A DNA stretch of 64,000 nt, taken from the NCBI GenBank assembly GCA_900544025.1, contig UQTM01000006.1:13494-77493 (forward strand), given 5' to 3'. This document shows positions 52,417 through 61,430 of the stretch, piece after piece; position 1 is the stretch's first letter; each line of letters begins with the position of its first letter. The translations under genes and the position numbers were made by a program. The DNA comes from an uncultured Odoribacter sp. Lineage in GTDB: Bacteria > Bacteroidota > Bacteroidia > Bacteroidales > Marinifilaceae. The notes under the pieces are model-generated. The model made no database searches. It was not told where the DNA came from and was given only the letters and a program-made list of their open reading frames with translations.

Positions 52417-52806
52417 TTAAATGATAAGTTTCTCTAAAGAATAAATATAAAACCCGTTAATATGCCGGGCAGACAATAAACGCATGAACTTCCGGGAAGA
52501 AAGCATCTGTATGCAGGCAGTCGAAGCCTGGCGGTGATTTCCCGCAAGCACCTTAGCGCTCGCATGAAAGCCATGACCGTGGTCTTCCGGCATATCCAGC
52601 TGTTTCCCCGGTAAAAATAAATTCCGCAGCAATACGGCAGGTTGCGACGAACTTCTAAGCTCCGCCCGAACCATGTCCGGAAACAACATTTCCGATGATT
52701 CCGAAGAAGCGTCTGCTATCACGGCATTGACTTTTCCATCCAGGCTCATACTCGAACCCAAAAGCAAAAAGCAAACAAATAATATAAAAATAAATAGCAG
52801 TCTCAT
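52417..52806 (-). CDS. Small exported hypothetical protein
   Basis: 129 residues from ATG 52806 (MRLLFIFILFVCFLLLGSSM); upstream codons look non-coding. The leader gives export. The rest carries a Ser/Glu-rich start, LFLPGKQLDMPEDHGHGFHA, and a C-terminus ending HINGFYIYSLEKLII, reminiscent of small Bacteroidales proteins ending in Y-x-x-x-L-R-x-I-I. Function unknown. It is upstream of the ATP synthase operon on the same strand (146 bases). Confidence 0.55.
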   Translation of the reverse strand: MRLLFIFILFVCFLLLGSSMSLDGKVNAVIADASSESSEMLFPDMVRAELRSSSQPAVLLRNLFLPGKQLDMPEDHGHGFHASAKVLAGNHRQASTACIQMLSSRKFMRLLSARHINGFYIYSLEKLII

Positions 52807-53131
52807 TCTGTTCACAACATCTATGCTCAAAGATAAAAACAAAATTTTATCAATCCAACAAAACAACAAAAATGATGCCAAAACTTATTTCATGGCAGCT
52901 CATTTTTACCTCTTCCCTCATTTCCCAACCCGCCGGTACAAACCGATTTTCGTGCAATCGTTATTCAAAAAAAACACCTTGCTTTGTGAAAAACAACAAA
53001 CCTGGCGACAATTTCCGAAAAAAGCACGAAATCACTCAAAGCAACCGTACAAAACCCGAAAAACCCGGCATTGAATATCAGGCAGACACTACATTTTTAA
53101 CACCAACAAAAATTAAACCGGTAAAAATATG
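52807..53131. other. Divergent intergenic region
   Basis: No gene seen. Reading frames here are short and overlap without coding character. A TATATTTG box (53132-53139) 24 bases ahead of the helicase start is a perfect -7 element; no well-spaced TTTG. Confidence 0.45.
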
Positions 53132-53163
53132 TATATTTGAGACAAATTTTTGAGAAGAAAAAA

Positions 53164-54426
53164 ATGAGATTTGACGAACTGGATTTAGACGATGATGTAT
53201 TAGACGGGATAGACGCGATGAATTTCGTGGAAATGACCCCGGTACAGGAACAAACCATTCCTATTATATTAGAAGGCAGGGACATAATCGGCTGTGCACA
53301 GACCGGAACAGGAAAAACCGCCGCTTACACTTTACCTTTATTGAGCAGACTGGCACGGGAAGGAAACCCGGACAATATCATCCGCTCCGTAATCATGGTA
53401 CCCACCCGCGAACTGGCACAACAGATCGGTATGCAGCTGGAAGGCTTTTCCTATTATCTGCCTTTATCACACACCGTAGTGTACGGCGGAGGCGACGGTG
53501 CCGGCTGGGACCAGCAAAAGAAAGGATTGCTCATGGGGGCGGACATTGTGGTCGCCACTCCGGGAAGATTGTTATCGCACATCGCAAACAGCGGGATCGA
53601 CCTCTCGCATGTCGGCTATTTCATTCTGGACGAAGCCGACCGGATGCTGGACATGGGATTTCTCGACGATATTATGCAAATCGCCAAAAATATGCCGGAA
53701 GAACGCCAGACGATTCTGTTTTCGGCTACCCTGCCACCTAAAATCAGGCAGCTTGCCAAGCAGCTCCTCCGCGACCCGGCAGAAGTCAATATCGCCATAT
53801 CCAAACCCAACGAAGCTATCGTACAATCGGCATACATCTGCTATGAAAACCAGAAAATGGCTATCATAAAAGAATTATTCAGTAAGCCGGCAACCACCAA
53901 AACAATCATTTTTTCCTCATCCAAACAAAAAGTGAAAGACCTGGCATATTCACTGAAACGGATGAAACTGAACGTTGCGGCGATGCACTCCGACCTGGAA
54001 CAAGACCAGCGGGAAGCCGTGATGCTGGATTTCAAAAATAATAAAATCAATATCCTGGTGGCGACCGATATCGTGGCACGGGGAATCGACATCGACGACA
54101 TCGGCTTAGTGATCAACTACGATGTCCCTCACGATCCGGAAGACTATATCCACCGGATCGGACGTACCGCCCGTGCCAATGCCGACGGAGTAGCGATCAC
54201 TTTTGTGAACGAAGCGGAACAGGGAAAATTCCACCGGATAGAAGAATTTATCGAGAAAGACATATTCAAAATCCCTCTTCCTCCGGAAATCGGAACCGCC
54301 CCGGAATATAACCCCAAAGCTTTCGAGCGCCGCCGTCCTCAGGGAAAATCGCGTAACAACTCCTCCTTTAAAGGAAAACGCCCTTTCCACCGGAAGAAAC
54401 AACAAAGCAAACCGAAAGCGGAATAG
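53164..54426 (+). CDS. DEAD-box ATP-dependent RNA helicase (RhlE-like)
   Basis: 420 residues from ATG 53164 (MRFDELDLDDDVLDGI). Motifs in order: Q motif MTPVQEQTIP, I AQTGTGKTAAYTLPLL, Ia PTRELAQQ, GG and TPGR, II DEADRML, III SAT, IV IIFSSSKQKV, V ATDIVARGIDIDDI and VI HRIGRTARA. The C-terminal ~45 residues are basic and low complexity (RRRPQGKSRNN, FKGKRPFHRKKQQ), an RNA-binding tail. Roles in RNA structure remodelling or ribosome assembly are inferred for the family. It ends at a strong terminator. Confidence 0.94.
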   Translation: MRFDELDLDDDVLDGIDAMNFVEMTPVQEQTIPIILEGRDIIGCAQTGTGKTAAYTLPLLSRLAREGNPDNIIRSVIMVPTRELAQQIGMQLEGFSYYLPLSHTVVYGGGDGAGWDQQKKGLLMGADIVVATPGRLLSHIANSGIDLSHVGYFILDEADRMLDMGFLDDIMQIAKNMPEERQTILFSATLPPKIRQLAKQLLRDPAEVNIAISKPNEAIVQSAYICYENQKMAIIKELFSKPATTKTIIFSSSKQKVKDLAYSLKRMKLNVAAMHSDLEQDQREAVMLDFKNNKINILVATDIVARGIDIDDIGLVINYDVPHDPEDYIHRIGRTARANADGVAITFVNEAEQGKFHRIEEFIEKDIFKIPLPPEIGTAPEYNPKAFERRRPQGKSRNNSSFKGKRPFHRKKQQSKPKAE

Positions 54427-54465
54427 GCACGGGCCTTCTTCGTGAAATCTAACGGAAACTTAAAT

Positions 54466-54505
54466 AAAATCCCCTTACCGTATTGAACCGGTAAGGGGAT
54501 TTTAT
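54466..54505 (+). terminator. Terminator after the DEAD-box helicase
   Basis: AAAATCCCCTTACCG / CGGTAAGGGGATTTT, a 15-base stem, with T residues following; strong. Confidence 0.92.
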
Positions 54506-54667
54506 ATGGCATAACCTCTCTCATTTAGAAACATCCTTTTGCTTTACTTCCTTTTGTTAAAAAATATGACTATCATTGCATAAAGGTTGTGTCTCATTGC
54601 ACTTGCGACCACAATACCCCCTATAAAGCCTGGATTTTACTGATCTTTACAAACTAAATTTTCCAAC

Positions 54668-55837
54668 ATGAAAAAAATATTTCCACACTTTTGGAGCTAT
54701 ATGCTGGTATTTATTCTTTTCTCTTGTCAACCCCCGGACACCGATAGTATCGACCTGAGCAGGCCTGCCGGAACAATTATTCAGAAACTCAGCGATATGG
54801 CCGACAATTTACGTGCAATCCCGCTCGAAACCAACGATTCATGCCTTTTATCCGACTATATAAAAATATGGGTAGGCAACAAATACATCGTTACTGCAGA
54901 CAAAAATGCTATGCACCTGTTCGGCAAAGATGGAAAGCACATCAGGCAACTAGCCAGCCAGGGCAAAGGGCCGGGAGAATTTAGCTCCATTGCCACCTTC
55001 ACCGTAAACGAAAGCAACGAACGCCTTTACTACCGTGATTGGAACCAAAGAACTTCCCTGGGAGTAATCCATCTGAAAACCGGGGAAAATACGGAAAAAA
55101 TTCAGGGTATCTCCAACGACATCTCAAGCCTGTTGCTTACCGGCAACCATACATTGTTATGCAGCACATCCTCCGGCATAGGAAAAACGGCAGGAAAAAA
55201 ATATGATTTTGTTATCATCTCGGAAAACGGGCAAAAGCTTTCTCACATCGTTGCCGACACAATAAATATAGACAAAGCCAAAAATATTTTCAACGATTAC
55301 CTATCCAGGATCGACGACCGGATTTCCTACTGGAGTCCCAACACAGACCACATTCTGTTTCAAATAGAAGACTCCCTAAAAATGCCACTATTAGTTTTTC
55401 AAATAAAAGATCCTTTCAATTATAAAAAAAGACGGGGTAACTTTCTCAGGATAAAGGCAGAAACAGCAGAAGAACTGATGATTCAGATGCAGGAGTATGA
55501 GATTTTCACGGAAGAAGAAGGAATGTTCGGCGTCAGAAGTGTCCCTAACTCAAAAACATTCGATTACCGGATCAACAAAAACGACCGGTCCGTATATCTG
55601 ATCGACCACTTTTACGATGACCTGCTGGGAGAAAAATATCCTTCCTTCCCCCAAATAACCGTCACGAACGGAAACCACATCTTTATACAAAAAAACACCC
55701 AACAAATCAAGCAACTTACTGAAGAGCAATTGAAAGCAGGCAAAGAACTTACCCCGGCATTAAAGGCGCTGAATGCCCGGCTGAATGAAGACGACAACCC
55801 TGTAATCATTACAGGAACTTTGAAGAAACCCATTTAA
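54668..55837 (+). CDS. 6-bladed beta-propeller lipoprotein
   Basis: 389 residues; lipobox FILFSC (Cys20). The body opens DNLRAIPLETNDSCLLSDYIKI, then blades with NKYIVTADKNAMHLFGKDGK, HIRQLASQGKGPGEFSSI, LYYRDWNQRTS and SVYLIDHFYDDL, typical of 6-bladed propeller lipoproteins of Bacteroidota (compare 10661; both contain a K-G-x-G-x-x-E motif). No NVEALA gene was found upstream here. Role unknown. Confidence 0.8.
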   Translation: MKKIFPHFWSYMLVFILFSCQPPDTDSIDLSRPAGTIIQKLSDMADNLRAIPLETNDSCLLSDYIKIWVGNKYIVTADKNAMHLFGKDGKHIRQLASQGKGPGEFSSIATFTVNESNERLYYRDWNQRTSLGVIHLKTGENTEKIQGISNDISSLLLTGNHTLLCSTSSGIGKTAGKKYDFVIISENGQKLSHIVADTINIDKAKNIFNDYLSRIDDRISYWSPNTDHILFQIEDSLKMPLLVFQIKDPFNYKKRRGNFLRIKAETAEELMIQMQEYEIFTEEEGMFGVRSVPNSKTFDYRINKNDRSVYLIDHFYDDLLGEKYPSFPQITVTNGNHIFIQKNTQQIKQLTEEQLKAGKELTPALKALNARLNEDDNPVIITGTLKKPI

Positions 55838-56029
55838 GAATTTCCCTATCCGCAGTTTTGAGAAACAACGACTGAAACCGATAGCCTCGTTCATAAAACA
55901 ATGACAAATATGAATTTAGGGAAAACGTTTCTATCCTGCCTCCGTTTTTCCGGCAGAATGTTACTACCCGAAATGCTGTCTATATTCATATAACACCTGA
56001 AAAACGGTACCGGCCGTACAAGACAATAA

Positions 56030-56071
56030 GAAAAAATGATCGTTGCTTCTTCCTTACAAAGCAACGATCAT
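56030..56071 (-). terminator. Terminator of the EEP lipoprotein gene
   Basis: Minus strand ATGATCGTTGCTT / AAGCAACGATCAT (13-base stem) followed by TTTTTT, 35 bases past the stop at 56107. Confidence 0.9.
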
Positions 56072-56106
56072 CTCCTTATAGCTGTTCGCCTTCTTTAATA
56101 CTGCTT

Positions 56107-57129
56107 TTATTTTACCTGAAACTCAGCGATCACCCCTTTATGGTCGGTCGGCCATATTCCAAGCGGTTCGACAAATACATCAGTCGTATTTTCCACGATC
56201 CTCTCGTTATTGCGGATCGAGCCGCGGGGCCCGAAGATCACGGCATTCGTCAAATTCAGTTTTTCTGCCGGGAAATAATAGATAAAATCGATTCTTTCCC
56301 GTTCATCGGATTCCGGAGCCCATGTCAATCGTTTTACATCCACCGTAGGAGCATCTGCCGGATAAGTGTAACCCGGATTTTTCACCGGATCGGAATAGAA
56401 CACCCGGTAAGCATCCTTAAAACCCGCTTGCTCCAATAAAGTACTGACCGTCCAGGGGATCACTACACCGTGATGATCGGCACTGTCTTTCGTTGCCTCT
56501 GTCCAGTCCAAATGAGAAGGCTCGTTAAAATCCCCTCCGATAAACACCAGGCGGTTTTTCGCCAGCTCTTTTTGCGCATCGGCAATAAACAAACGGATTG
56601 CATCGTCCCGCTGCGAGGCCACATTATCGGCTAACAGAGAATCCACATTCACCACTGCAGAATCCAAACGCCTCCAGTTCGATCCGCTATAACCGCGCAC
56701 TAAATAATAAGAGCAATTCAGATAATCGAGATGAGCCGTATAAACAGCGACTTCCTGACCATCCATATCCGCTACCAATTTATAAATACTGCCATGATCC
56801 CCCTTTTCCGGGAAAATGGTCGCACTGTCCTTGATCGGATACTTACTCAAAAGACCGGAATCGTAACTATAAAAAGAATAATACGTTTTTCCCCGCTCTT
56901 TCAGCGATTCCGTGATACGGTCGCAAAAACGAGTGTTTTTATAATTCCTCACCTCGCTCAACATCACAAAATCGGCATCGACTCTGGCAATTTCATCCGC
57001 TAAAGCTTCATACCCGTCCTTAACGGAAGTACCTTCTTGCCAAACATTTAATTGCAAAAATTTCACTTCCTTTTTCCCCTGGCAAGCCACCAGGCCTCCC
57101 ACCAGACACAATAATAATAACAGTTTCAT
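56107..57129 (-). CDS. Endonuclease/exonuclease/phosphatase-fold lipoprotein
   Basis: 340 residues; lipobox GLVAC (Cys16). EEP fold landmarks: FLQLNVWQEG (Asn), DFVMLSEVRNY (metal-binding Glu), YTAHLDYLN, FIGGDFNEPSHLDW (catalytic Asp/Asn), DERERIDFIYYF and GIWPTDHKGVIAEF (the Asp-His pair). A periplasmic phosphodiesterase or phosphatase is likely. Substrate (nucleic acid, phospholipid, inositol phosphate) cannot be told. Single gene with its own terminator. Confidence 0.85.
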   Translation of the reverse strand: MKLLLLLCLVGGLVACQGKKEVKFLQLNVWQEGTSVKDGYEALADEIARVDADFVMLSEVRNYKNTRFCDRITESLKERGKTYYSFYSYDSGLLSKYPIKDSATIFPEKGDHGSIYKLVADMDGQEVAVYTAHLDYLNCSYYLVRGYSGSNWRRLDSAVVNVDSLLADNVASQRDDAIRLFIADAQKELAKNRLVFIGGDFNEPSHLDWTEATKDSADHHGVVIPWTVSTLLEQAGFKDAYRVFYSDPVKNPGYTYPADAPTVDVKRLTWAPESDERERIDFIYYFPAEKLNLTNAVIFGPRGSIRNNERIVENTTDVFVEPLGIWPTDHKGVIAEFQVK

Positions 57130-57234
57130 AATATTAGGTTTAAATACAACGTCAGCCCGACGAATAGCACCTGAACGCCCGCCATTCCTACAAAACCGTA
57201 AAATTATAAAAAAAACGGCAAAACCAAGCTGTTT

Positions 57235-57696
57235 CTACTTTCTTATACCCCGGAATTTTACCACCCACTGTTTTGCAGAAACGGAACCTTCCGTCCCGAC
57301 ATTCATATAAACCGTTAATTCCGAACGACCGTAGATCATTTCTCCTTCAAGCTCCGCATGAGCCTGATGTCCCCCGGCCTCCCCGATCGCTTCCCGTTTC
57401 CCGGTCAGACGATTCTGCCCGTCGAGGCTCAACAAAGCCGGAATAACCAAGGTGTCGATCACCCTGTCCGCTAATTTTATATTTATAAATTTTAATTGTA
57501 ACGCCCGTTCGCCTGTCACGATCATATCCACTTGTCCGTCCGTAAGTTCCGTTTCTTCTCCTGCCGATGCCGACACATTCAATTCTCCCCGGTATGTTCC
57601 GGCATACAATTCGGCCAGCGTAGGTTCTTCATCCCAGTGACAAGCAGACAACACAAACAGCAACATACTCCATATCCAGATATTCCTTTGCTTCAT
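57235..57696 (-). CDS. Calycin-like beta-barrel lipoprotein
   Basis: 153 residues from ATG 57696 (MKQRNIWIWSMLLFVLSAC); lipobox Cys19. Mature part is one calycin-like barrel: ELYAGTYRGELNVSA opening, then QLKFINIKLADRVIDTLVIP, ELEGEMIYGRSELTVYMNVG. The start of the barrel is similar to that of the divergently transcribed 57984 protein (EIAGTYKGDLGVTVD), so these two share a domain. Ligand unknown. Confidence 0.78.
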   Translation of the reverse strand: MKQRNIWIWSMLLFVLSACHWDEEPTLAELYAGTYRGELNVSASAGEETELTDGQVDMIVTGERALQLKFINIKLADRVIDTLVIPALLSLDGQNRLTGKREAIGEAGGHQAHAELEGEMIYGRSELTVYMNVGTEGSVSAKQWVVKFRGIRK

Positions 57697-57983
57697 TTTA
57701 TCGTATTTTAAATGAATTTCCGAATTATTCATACGCGATCATAGTAGCAAAAGTTCGACTTTCTCCCTACTCCTCCTTCGTTTTCTTTCCTCCGGCACAT
57801 CTCCTGTTTTTATCATGAAAAGATACCGACCATAACTTATTGTAAATGAGATACGTATATTTTAAATGTTAAAAAACAGAATTTAGTCCCTTTTTTTAAC
57901 TTATTTTGCACAGTTTTTGCTGAGAAAACCTTAGCATAAAAAGAATTAACCCTAAAACTGATTTTAAACTTAACTTAACGATT

Positions 57984-59978
57984 ATGCAAAAGAAAATTTT
58001 CTATTTATTTTTAGTCGTATGCACAATGAGTTTTTTCAGCTCTTGTAAAGACGACGACAACAAAATCGATGACGGACCTGAAACAGACTGGGCCGAAGAA
58101 ATCGCAGGTACCTATAAAGGTGATCTGGGAGTAACAGTAGATGGAAACGATTTGGGAACAAGCACCCAATTTATCTACATCTCTCGTGAAAACACGAATG
58201 TAACGAAACTGGAATTACGGAATTTTAAAATCAATATCGCAGGAACTGCTTTACAAGTAGGTGATATTACGGTTTCAAACATTCCCGTATCGGCAGCCAA
58301 TACCACGGTTATGCTGGCAGAGACCTCGACCGTGATCAATCATCAGGGTTTGGGACAGTTGGATGTAACGGTTACAGGAACGATCACCAATGGCAAAGCT
58401 GCCCTCCACATCACGGTATTTGCTAAAACTTTAAATCAAAACATTGAAGTAACCTTCGATGGAAACAAGACCGAAGAAGTAGAAGACAATACCGACTATG
58501 CCGCAGAAGTTGCAGCCTGGTATGCCCGCGAATCCCTGACGGTTACAGGAGATACGGTAGATTCTAAATGGCCGAGCGACGGAATTTCTGTAGAATATGA
58601 AGATTTCAATACTATTTTTATCAAAACATTCTACTTAAGCTTCCCGGCAAATGAAGGCAGCACAACTACGACCAGATCCATCCCGCAACTGGATTCTATC
58701 GTACTGGTGAAAGACGGTAGCAAACTGCTTATCGACACGATGAATGTATTGATTCCTCCACGTAGCAAACAAGATACGGCTTATCTGGTATTATCGGGTG
58801 ATTTCGAAGGTAAAACATTGACCTTGAACATGACTCTTAGCACGAAAGACAAAAAAGCCGACTACGTATTCAAGGGAACCAAAAAACTGACCGGAGCAAG
58901 CCTGGAATCGTTCACATTAAGCAGTAGCGTTGTCTCCGTTCAGCCGGAAATTTCCAAAGAGGCGAGCGGAAGTAACTATGCCGTTATGTTCTATGTAAAA
59001 GAAGGGACAACGGATGCACAACTCAATTTAGTACCGACCTTTAAAATTTCAGACGGAGCGACCATCACACAGGGCGGCGTAGAATACGTACCGGGAACCC
59101 CTGTCGATTTCTCTAAAGAACAAAAATTTACAGTGAATTCACAGAGTGGTAAAACGAAAAACACTTATGTGATCAACTACGAAGTTTTGAACGATAATTT
59201 TGATTTCAGTTCAGGATTTGAAGCCTGGGAAATAAAAAATGAAACCACCGACCCTGCAAACATGTACTTAATGTACGATGAACCTGCTAACGGCTGGGCT
59301 ACTTCAAACGAAGGTGCGAAATGGATCAAAATGATGTACGATAAACTGTATTCTAAAACAGCTCCTTATCCGGTAACACCGAGTACCGACGTAAAATCGG
59401 GAACCAAAGCTGCACGCCTTGAAACCCTGAACACCACAGGACAGGCCGGTTTCGGCGGATTTATCCCTGCTATTCCTAAAGTAACTTCAGGAACGGTTTT
59501 CTCCGGTGCATTTGTTGTAAACATTTCAAATACCCTGAAAAGTACGAAATTCGGTTATCCTTGTATGAAAAAACCGGTAAGCTTCCAGGGGTCTTACAAA
59601 TACACTCCGGGCGCAACCTATTATTACTGTGCAGACCCGACCAAAGCCAATGAAGTCAAAGAAGACAATAGCAAAACCGACGCTCCGGCAATCAATGCCG
59701 TGCTGTATGAAGTAGATAGCTATGCTTTCGACTTCCTCGACGGAACAAACTTACAGACTTCTGAAAAAGTAGTAGCAAAAGCCTCTTTGAAAGACGAATC
59801 TGCAAAAGCTTCTTACACAGATTTTAATATCGATTTTGAGTGGGGAAGCAATAAATTCGATCCGGCTAAGAAATATAAATTAGCTATTGTTTGTTCGTCA
59901 AGTAAAGACGGAGATAAATTCAGCGGAGCACCGGGAAGTGTGCTTTATGTTGATGATTTGAAAGTAACTTTCGAATAA
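57984..59978 (+). CDS. Calycin-like + PCMD-domain lipoprotein
   Basis: 664 residues; lipobox SFFSSC (Cys21) followed by KDDDN. Domains: calycin-like barrel (~33-155, EIAGTYKGDLGVTV); a second barrel-like segment (~170-305); Ig-like segment (~310-405, SFTLSSSVVSVQPEISKEAS...TYVINYEV); C-terminal PCMD domain (~410-664) with DFSSGFEAWEIKNETT, GWATSNEGAKWI, SGTKAARLETLNT and VLYVDDLKV. PCMD (putative carbohydrate metabolism domain) proteins are surface lipoproteins of Bacteroidota; glycan binding is inferred. Strong codon adaptation compared with neighbours suggests high expression. Confidence 0.85.
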   Translation: MQKKIFYLFLVVCTMSFFSSCKDDDNKIDDGPETDWAEEIAGTYKGDLGVTVDGNDLGTSTQFIYISRENTNVTKLELRNFKINIAGTALQVGDITVSNIPVSAANTTVMLAETSTVINHQGLGQLDVTVTGTITNGKAALHITVFAKTLNQNIEVTFDGNKTEEVEDNTDYAAEVAAWYARESLTVTGDTVDSKWPSDGISVEYEDFNTIFIKTFYLSFPANEGSTTTTRSIPQLDSIVLVKDGSKLLIDTMNVLIPPRSKQDTAYLVLSGDFEGKTLTLNMTLSTKDKKADYVFKGTKKLTGASLESFTLSSSVVSVQPEISKEASGSNYAVMFYVKEGTTDAQLNLVPTFKISDGATITQGGVEYVPGTPVDFSKEQKFTVNSQSGKTKNTYVINYEVLNDNFDFSSGFEAWEIKNETTDPANMYLMYDEPANGWATSNEGAKWIKMMYDKLYSKTAPYPVTPSTDVKSGTKAARLETLNTTGQAGFGGFIPAIPKVTSGTVFSGAFVVNISNTLKSTKFGYPCMKKPVSFQGSYKYTPGATYYYCADPTKANEVKEDNSKTDAPAINAVLYEVDSYAFDFLDGTNLQTSEKVVAKASLKDESAKASYTDFNIDFEWGSNKFDPAKKYKLAIVCSSSKDGDKFSGAPGSVLYVDDLKVTFE

Positions 59979-60001
59979 CCAAACAAACATAACATAAACT
60001 G

Positions 60002-60034
60002 AAACCGGAACTCTTTATGAGTTCCGGTTTTTTA
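60002..60034 (+). terminator. Terminator after the PCMD gene
   Basis: AAACCGGAACTC / GAGTTCCGGTTT, 12-base stem, TTTTT follows; 23 bases after the stop. Confidence 0.92.
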
Positions 60035-60211
60035 TTTCTTGCTCACAGCGACCGGAAAACCAAAATAAGTAATGCTTTTTCATTCTTTTAATTACTTCCC
60101 GTCTGCTAAAACCACAACAAACTCCTACCGGAATTACCCGATTAAAACACAGTCGAAAAGAAAAACAAAGGAATAAGAATCTATTACAACAGATGAATAA
60201 GAAAAAGAAAA

Positions 60212-60595
60212 TCAATAAAGATATTCCGCAATTTTTCTCTTTAGTTCCCGCCCATTGACAGGTTTGGCAAAATAATCTGAAAAACCGCTCGACAAAATCC
60301 GTTCCCGATCTTCCTGAAAAGCATAAGCAGTAACAGCAATTATCGGAATAGAAGAGGATAAAAGACGAATGGCAGCCGTAGCTTCATACCCGTCCATTTC
60401 CGGCATTTTAATATCCATTAGAATCAGGCAGGGACTGTATTCCCGGAATAACCGGACAGCCTCTTTACCATTGTGAGCACGCACTAAGCAATAATCCTGC
60501 TTTAGCAACACATGAAAGAGGATATAATTGCTATCGTTATCCTCGGCAATCAGAATAGTTAATTTCTCGGCATTTTCATTTCCGGGATTCTTCAT
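60212..60595 (-). CDS. Stand-alone response regulator receiver
   Basis: 127 residues from ATG 60595 (MKNPGNENAEKLTILIAEDN). Only a CheY-like receiver: acidic pocket AEDND, phospho-acceptor Asp in LILMDIKMPEMDG, Thr in AVTAYAF, Lys in FAKPVNG. No output domain. It closely resembles the receiver at the end of the hybrid kinase at 35062 (shared AHNGKEA..LFR and LILMDI.MPEMDG), so it may be a phosphorelay intermediate, or the separated end of a degenerate hybrid kinase. Confidence 0.88.
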   Translation of the reverse strand: MKNPGNENAEKLTILIAEDNDSNYILFHVLLKQDYCLVRAHNGKEAVRLFREYSPCLILMDIKMPEMDGYEATAAIRLLSSSIPIIAVTAYAFQEDRERILSSGFSDYFAKPVNGRELKRKIAEYLY

Positions 60596-60615
60596 ATAAA
60601 TTTGTGTTAAATACC

Positions 60616-60646
60616 ACAAACTAAAACACTAAAAGGTGGATTCAAA
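60616..60646 (-). promoter_or_regulatory. Possible promoter of the orphan receiver gene
   Basis: Minus strand TTTG (60646-60643), 19 bases, then TAGTTTGT (60623-60616), one base short of TAnnTTTG. It is 21 bases from the start codon. Confidence 0.4.
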
Positions 60647-61252
60647 GGTACGTTTAATCAGGAGCATACATGGTTTTATCATCTCTTGGTAAACAATCAT
60701 ATTTTTATATTCAAACAATATGGTTATTAAGTTGTTATAAGAATGCAATAAAATATCAAGATTTACAATTTAACATATCTGATTTTAACAAAAAAAACGT
60801 ACATTTTTTTTAATAGAAAAGTGCCATACCATCAGCAAGTTCATGACAAACAGCCTACATTATTCACTACCTTAAAATTTTATTCACGATATTATTTACA
60901 TAATAAAAAACACATAAAATACAATTAAAATCTCATCCTTCTATCTTATATTTCTAAATGGCCCTTCCTACACATAAATTCTACGCCAAATGATCCGGAA
61001 AACCGATAAACAACCTTCAGCCATATAACCGGATTCTCTCATAGAAAAATGATCCGTATCGGAAATAATTCTCTTACAAGATAAAACAAACAAGGATAAC
61101 CGGCATCGATTTTACAAACCGAATCCAGGCGATAAAACACCACATATACCGAGAATAAAACATTTACGATTAAAATACAGGGCTGAAAAACTCCATACTT
61201 TATTAAAAACCTGAAGCAATAATACGGTTAAAGAAAGGAAAATATATCATAA
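60647..61252. other. AT-rich intergenic region
   Basis: About 600 bases between the receiver promoter and the tRNA-Trp terminator. Very AT-rich; no gene, no repeats and no clear structure seen. Confidence 0.5.
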
Positions 61253-61283
61253 AGAAAAAAGAGTTATGCTGTAGCATAACTCT
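61253..61283 (-). terminator. Terminator after tRNA-Trp
   Basis: Minus strand AGAGTTATGCT-AC-AGCATAACTCT followed by TTTTTTCTTT; it starts about 13 bases past the tRNA 3' end. Confidence 0.88.
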
Positions 61284-61295
61284 TAAAGCTCAAAG

Positions 61296-61368
61296 CACGG
61301 AAGGAGAGGCTCGAACTCCCGACACCTGGTTTTGGAGACCAGTGCTCTACCGACTGAGCTACTTCCGT
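61296..61368 (-). tRNA. tRNA-Trp (CCA anticodon)
   Basis: 73 bases on the minus strand. Acceptor stem ACGGAAG / CTTCCGT with discriminator G; D arm AGCTCAGTCGGTAGAGC; anticodon arm CTGGTCTCCAAAACCAG with loop CTCCAAA giving CCA; T arm GGGAGTTCGAGCCTCTCC region with TTCGA. CCA is not encoded. It lies 62 bases downstream of mnmA on the same strand. Confidence 0.97.
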
Positions 61369-61430
61369 AATTCGTGGTGCAAAGGAAAGCATTTTTTCCG
61401 AAAAACAAAACCCGTCCCCTCAAAAAAATC

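Noticed and set aside
61296..61368. tRNA-Trp as a possible integration site
   Set aside because: No integrase and no repeat of the tRNA 3' end was found in the flanking sequence.
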